This document shows positions 14,697-17,723 of a stretch of DNA of 17,723 bases, piece by piece. The notes beneath the pieces were generated by a model. The model saw only the letters and a program-made list of their open reading frames with translations. It made no database searches and was not told where the DNA came from. The position numbers and the translations under genes were made by a program. Source of the DNA: Anaerolineaceae bacterium UBA4890 (GTDB taxonomy: Bacteria; Chloroflexota; Anaerolineae; Anaerolineales; Anaerolineaceae); NCBI GenBank assembly GCA_002399085.1, contig DHCY01000005.1, forward strand, positions 1 to 17,723, in the 5' to 3' direction. The stretch's first letter is position 1; each line of letters begins with the position of its first letter.

Positions 14697-16622
14697 ATGG
14701 GAAAAATTATTGGAATTGATTTAGGAACAACAAACAGCGTAGTTTCCGTCATCGAAGGCGGGTCGCCCGTTGTGATCACAACTTCTGAAGGCTCACGTTT
14801 ATTGCCTTCGGTGGTTGCATTTAACAAAAATGGTGAACGCCTGGTAGGCAACCCTGCCAAACGACAGGCAGTTGTAAATCCTGAAAACACAATCTCTTCT
14901 GTCAAGCGCTTCATGGGACGCCGCTATGACGAAGTGGAACAAGAACGCAAGATGGTATCTTTCAAAGTGGTTGAAGGTCCTACCGGCGACGCACGCATCG
15001 AAGTGCCAGTCACCGGTCAGACTTACACCCCGCAAGAAATTTCTGCGATGATTTTAGGCAAACTAAAAGCCGATGCCGAAGCTTACTTGGGCGAGAAAGT
15101 AACTCAGGCGGTTATTACTGTACCTGCGTACTTCAATGACAGTCAGCGTCAGGCTACCAAAGATGCCGGTAAGATTGCTGGTCTGGAAGTAATGCGTATC
15201 ATCAACGAACCGACTGCCTCAGCCCTCGCTTATGGTCTGGAGAAGAAAGACAACGAGATTATCCTGGTATTTGACCTGGGTGGCGGCACGTTTGACGTCT
15301 CTCTGCTCGAAGTTGGCGGCGGCGTGGTGGAAGTTAAAGCTACTCATGGTGATACCCACCTGGGCGGCGACGACTGGGACAACGTGATTGTCAATTGGGC
15401 GGCCGATGAGTTTATGAAAGAACAGGGCATTGACCTGCGTAAAGATCGTCAAGCTCTGCAGCGTCTGCGTGAAGCCGCTGAAAAGGCAAAAATCGAACTC
15501 AGCTCAGTGCTTGAGACCGAGATCAACCTGCCTTATATCACTGCTGATGCCAGCGGACCGAAGCACTTGCTTTTGAAACTGACCCGGTCGAAGTTTGAAC
15601 AAATGACCGAAAATCTGCTTCAGCGCACTCGCATTCCTTTTGATGCCGCTATTAAAGATGCCAACCTGACCGTTGATAAAATCGATGAGGTCGTTTTGGT
15701 GGGTGGCGCAACCCGTATGCCCATGGTGCAGGAACTGGTCAAAAAGATGACCAACGGCAAAGATCCCAATAAGGGCGTCAACCCTGATGAAGTTGTCTCG
15801 GTTGGTGCGGCCATTCAAGGCGGCGTGCTGGCTGGCGATGTCAAAGACGTGCTGCTGCTGGACGTGACCCCGCTTTCTTTGGGTCTTGAAACCCTGGGTG
15901 GTGTCATGACCCGCCTGATCGAACGCAACACTACCATTCCGGTCAAGAAAACTGAGGTTTTCAGCACTGCTGAAGACAACCAGACTGCCGTGGATATCCA
16001 TGTGTTGCAAGGCGAGCGCCCCATGGCGAGCGACAACAACACGCTTGGTCGCTTCAGACTGGACGGCATTCCGCCGGCGGCACGCGGTATTCCGCAGGTT
16101 GAAGTAACCTTTGACATTGATGCCAATGGCATCTTGAACGTGACTGCCAAAGACAAAGCCAGCGGCAAGGAACAAAAAGTGACCATCACTGCTTCAACCA
16201 ACCTTGATAAGGGCGATGTTGAACGAATGGTACGAGAAGCCAACCAGAACAAGGCTGAAGACGACCGGCGCAAGGCACTGATCGAAGCCCGCAACATGGG
16301 CGATAGCGTTGCCTACCAGTCCGAAAAGACCCTGCGCGAACTGGGCGAAAAGGTGGACGCTGCCATGCGTAACGACGCCGAAGCCAAGATCCAGGTTTTG
16401 CGTGGCGCTCTGGCAGGAAATGACGTCAGCGCCATCACCAATGCCAGCAATGCCCTGCAGGAAGTTATGCAGAAAATCGGTAATGCTGCTTATCAGCAAG
16501 CTGGACCGTCAGATGGTGGTCAGCCCGGTGGCTTTGGCGGACAGACTGGTCCTCAGCCTGGTCAGCAAACCTCCGGTGGTGATGACGACGATGTTGTCGA
16601 AGGTGAATTCACCGAAGCATAA
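14697..16622 (+). CDS. dnaK: Molecular chaperone DnaK (Hsp70)
   Basis: A 641-residue full-length Hsp70 that binds exposed hydrophobic peptides in an ATP-dependent cycle with DnaJ and GrpE. The ATPase domain shows IGIDLGTTNSVVSV (4-17), VITVPAYFNDSQRQATKDAG, INEPTASALAYG, VFDLGGGTFDVSLLEVG and VLVGGATRMPMVQ. The interdomain linker is DVLLLDVTPLSLGLET (about 384-399). The substrate domain follows with EVFSTAEDNQTAVDIHVLQGER and FDIDANGILNVTAKDKASGKEQ, then a helical lid. The tail (about 600-641) is Gly/Gln/Pro-rich and ends DDDDVVEGEFTEA, the common acidic DnaK tail. grpE and dnaJ are not adjacent within the window; the gene has its own terminator and appears monocistronic. Confidence 0.98.
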   Translation: MGKIIGIDLGTTNSVVSVIEGGSPVVITTSEGSRLLPSVVAFNKNGERLVGNPAKRQAVVNPENTISSVKRFMGRRYDEVEQERKMVSFKVVEGPTGDARIEVPVTGQTYTPQEISAMILGKLKADAEAYLGEKVTQAVITVPAYFNDSQRQATKDAGKIAGLEVMRIINEPTASALAYGLEKKDNEIILVFDLGGGTFDVSLLEVGGGVVEVKATHGDTHLGGDDWDNVIVNWAADEFMKEQGIDLRKDRQALQRLREAAEKAKIELSSVLETEINLPYITADASGPKHLLLKLTRSKFEQMTENLLQRTRIPFDAAIKDANLTVDKIDEVVLVGGATRMPMVQELVKKMTNGKDPNKGVNPDEVVSVGAAIQGGVLAGDVKDVLLLDVTPLSLGLETLGGVMTRLIERNTTIPVKKTEVFSTAEDNQTAVDIHVLQGERPMASDNNTLGRFRLDGIPPAARGIPQVEVTFDIDANGILNVTAKDKASGKEQKVTITASTNLDKGDVERMVREANQNKAEDDRRKALIEARNMGDSVAYQSEKTLRELGEKVDAAMRNDAEAKIQVLRGALAGNDVSAITNASNALQEVMQKIGNAAYQQAGPSDGGQPGGFGGQTGPQPGQQTSGGDDDDVVEGEFTEA

Positions 16623-16640
16623 AGGAAAAATTTAGATAAT

Positions 16641-16672
16641 AAGAGCCCGACTCATAAGAGCCGGGCTCTTTT
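16641..16672 (+). terminator. dnaK terminator
   Basis: The stem AAGAGCCCGACTC pairs with GAGCCGGGCTCTT (one mismatch) around an ATAA loop and runs into four T. It begins 18 bases after the dnaK stop. Confidence 0.88.
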
Positions 16673-16743
16673 GTTCGTTGTTGGGCGGAATGCGCCTGTT
16701 TTGTGCACTCAGCTTCCACGCGCCGTCGTATTGACAGATACTT

Positions 16744-17463
16744 CTATGGCACCCAATTGTCGTGAATAATCCCGACCAGGTAATATGCGCCGTCAGTTGC
16801 TTGCTCAAAGATCAGGCGCAACAATTGCCAGTCCAAATTACCAAACTCCTCTGTGCCAGGCTTGAGGATATCGATGTAACTCCCTAGTGAATAAACTTCA
16901 TTGAAATTATCGATGGCAATTGAGGGCGAATATTCATTCTCAGCCAACATTACCCATTCCTGGTTTGGCACAAGCGGGATCACGTACACATCCCAGTAAT
17001 CATTCACACTCATCTGGATGTTGTCCCCTTTGGCTGCGTGGGTACCCCAGGTGTAAATGCTGTTGTCTGTGCCAAAATCCGCCACCTGGTCACGGGTGAA
17101 AACCAGGTCTGTATCGGTGTGAATAAACAGCTGTGGGGAGAAGCGCAAGCCCGCCTGTGGGTGAACGAAGGTTGCCAGGGTGGTGTAATTTTTTTGCCTC
17201 AGGAGTGGAAGAATTGTGCTTGCCAAGCCTACAAAATCTTCCGGGATGGGTTCGGGTGTTTTTTGCGCGACCTGGGTGGATAAGGCGTACACCTGGTTTT
17301 GCAGTTCCCGGTTTTGATCCTGGGCTTCAAGTAACAACAGCGTGAGCGCCTGATTTTGTTCTTTCAGCTGGTCAATTTCTGTGGTGTCGGTGGGCGCGAT
17401 CGGCTGGCATCCTGCCAATGCGATGGCAAGAGCCAGTAATACGAAAAAGAATGTCTTCTTCAT
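16744..17463 (-). CDS. Lipoprotein with N-terminal coiled coil, function unknown
   Basis: A 239-residue exported lipoprotein. The signal peptide MKKTFFFVLLALAIALAGC ends in a lipobox LAGC with Cys19 as the lipidated residue. Residues about 28-68 (TEIDQLKEQNQALTLLLLEA and the following heptads) form a coiled coil that could hold the protein away from the membrane or make it a dimer. A Pro-rich hinge (KTPEPIPEDF) leads to a globular domain of about 160 residues with features such as FVHPQAGLRFSPQ, YTWGTHAAKGDNI and a Tyr/Trp-rich end. A domain with 'FVHPQ-GLRFSP' at its start recurs in uncharacterised surface proteins. No catalytic motif is evident. The ATG has GGAG 6 bases upstream. It faces dnaK tail to tail and shares no operon in the window. 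Confidence 0.83.
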   Translation of the reverse strand: MKKTFFFVLLALAIALAGCQPIAPTDTTEIDQLKEQNQALTLLLLEAQDQNRELQNQVYALSTQVAQKTPEPIPEDFVGLASTILPLLRQKNYTTLATFVHPQAGLRFSPQLFIHTDTDLVFTRDQVADFGTDNSIYTWGTHAAKGDNIQMSVNDYWDVYVIPLVPNQEWVMLAENEYSPSIAIDNFNEVYSLGSYIDILKPGTEEFGNLDWQLLRLIFEQATDGAYYLVGIIHDNWVP

Positions 17464-17723
17464 GTTTACTCCGAAGAGAGGTGGAGTGTTTCACTCTCTT
17501 GGAATTAAGACGTAAATTGCTATTTTAAGTTCCGCGGAGAGGGCTTTGCTTCCGTAAGCATTAACCTGTAGGGCGAGATTTAGGGTGCTGCAGCACACGA
17601 TTGACGAAACGGTTCACCATCCTCAATCCGCCGTCTATGTACCCCGAGTCGTAGGGGCGATGCCTGCGTCGCCCTGTTCCCTTACCAATGATCTGGTGTC
17701 GGCGGCGGATCGTCTTTCAATCA
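17464..17723. other. Non-coding end region with short palindromes
   Basis: I see no supported gene in the last 260 bases. A small hairpin GAGTG-TTT-CACTC lies near 17482-17494 in the leader of the lipoprotein gene. The rest is mixed-composition sequence leading to a GC-rich palindrome at 17655-17674. Confidence 0.5.
17655..17674. repeat. GC-rich palindrome of an interspersed-repeat type
   Basis: GGGCGA and TCGCCC flank an 8-base centre, preceded by GTAG. The form 'GTAGGGGCGA...TCGCCC' is, from memory, a frequent intergenic repeat in Chloroflexota and other genomes. Only one clear copy is in the window. Confidence 0.45.

Noticed and set aside
15504..16297. Long minus-strand open frames opposite dnaK
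   Set aside because: Shadows of a highly conserved gene with strong codon bias; no start signals.

Overview
The window looks like chromosomal DNA from a Chloroflexota bacterium, most likely of the Anaerolineae. This is inference from gene content and style: a heliorhodopsin (known from monoderm lineages), a CbiM-PDGLE cobalt transporter, DADGDG-repeat secreted proteins, tandem phosphohexomutases, an acidic-tailed DnaK, and short GC-rich interspersed repeats between genes. There is no rRNA in the window to confirm it. No phage, transposase, CRISPR array or plasmid function is present; most of the window is ordinary housekeeping DNA with two accessory-looking blocks.

Layout. 1-460: two tRNA genes on the minus strand, Asn(GTT) then Lys(CTT), each with its own promoter, a terminator between them, and a direct repeat downstream that duplicates the tRNA-Lys 3' end. 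511-3907 (minus): a Fur-family metalloregulator, a class I CPD photolyase with a full tryptophan triad, a cysteine-free thioredoxin-fold-like protein and a heliorhodopsin, ending at a strong hairpin. This is the most interesting block: a retinal photoreceptor in line with a light-driven DNA repair enzyme and a metal/redox regulator. 4020-6492 (plus): divergent cbiM-cbiQ-cbiO, an ECF-type cobalt/nickel uptake system, behind a promoter that overlaps a cluster of TTGCA half-sites likely bound by the Fur-family protein. 6608-7287 (minus): a secreted three-repeat protein with DADGDG calcium-type loops and GMGMMRR segments. 7433-9472 (plus): a divergent OmpR-type response regulator and its histidine kinase. 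9553-14502 (plus): an endonuclease/exonuclease/phosphatase-fold protein, glmM, and an 850-residue phosphohexomutase with an unexplained N-terminal region of about 195 residues. 14697-16622 (plus): dnaK with its own terminator. 16744-17463 (minus): a lipoprotein with a coiled coil. 17464-17723: non-coding, with a GC-rich palindromic repeat.

How the genes may work together. Photolyase uses blue light to repair UV damage. Heliorhodopsins do not pump ions in most studied cases and are thought to signal or to modulate partner proteins; one published line of work reports a heliorhodopsin stimulating a photolyase. The order regulator-photolyase-thioredoxin-like-heliorhodopsin therefore suggests a light and oxidative-stress module. 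The Fur-family protein sits between this module and cobalt uptake and may control both. The two-component system probably controls the adjacent secreted repeat protein. glmM supplies glucosamine-1-phosphate for cell-wall precursors, and the large mutase probably interconverts hexose phosphates.
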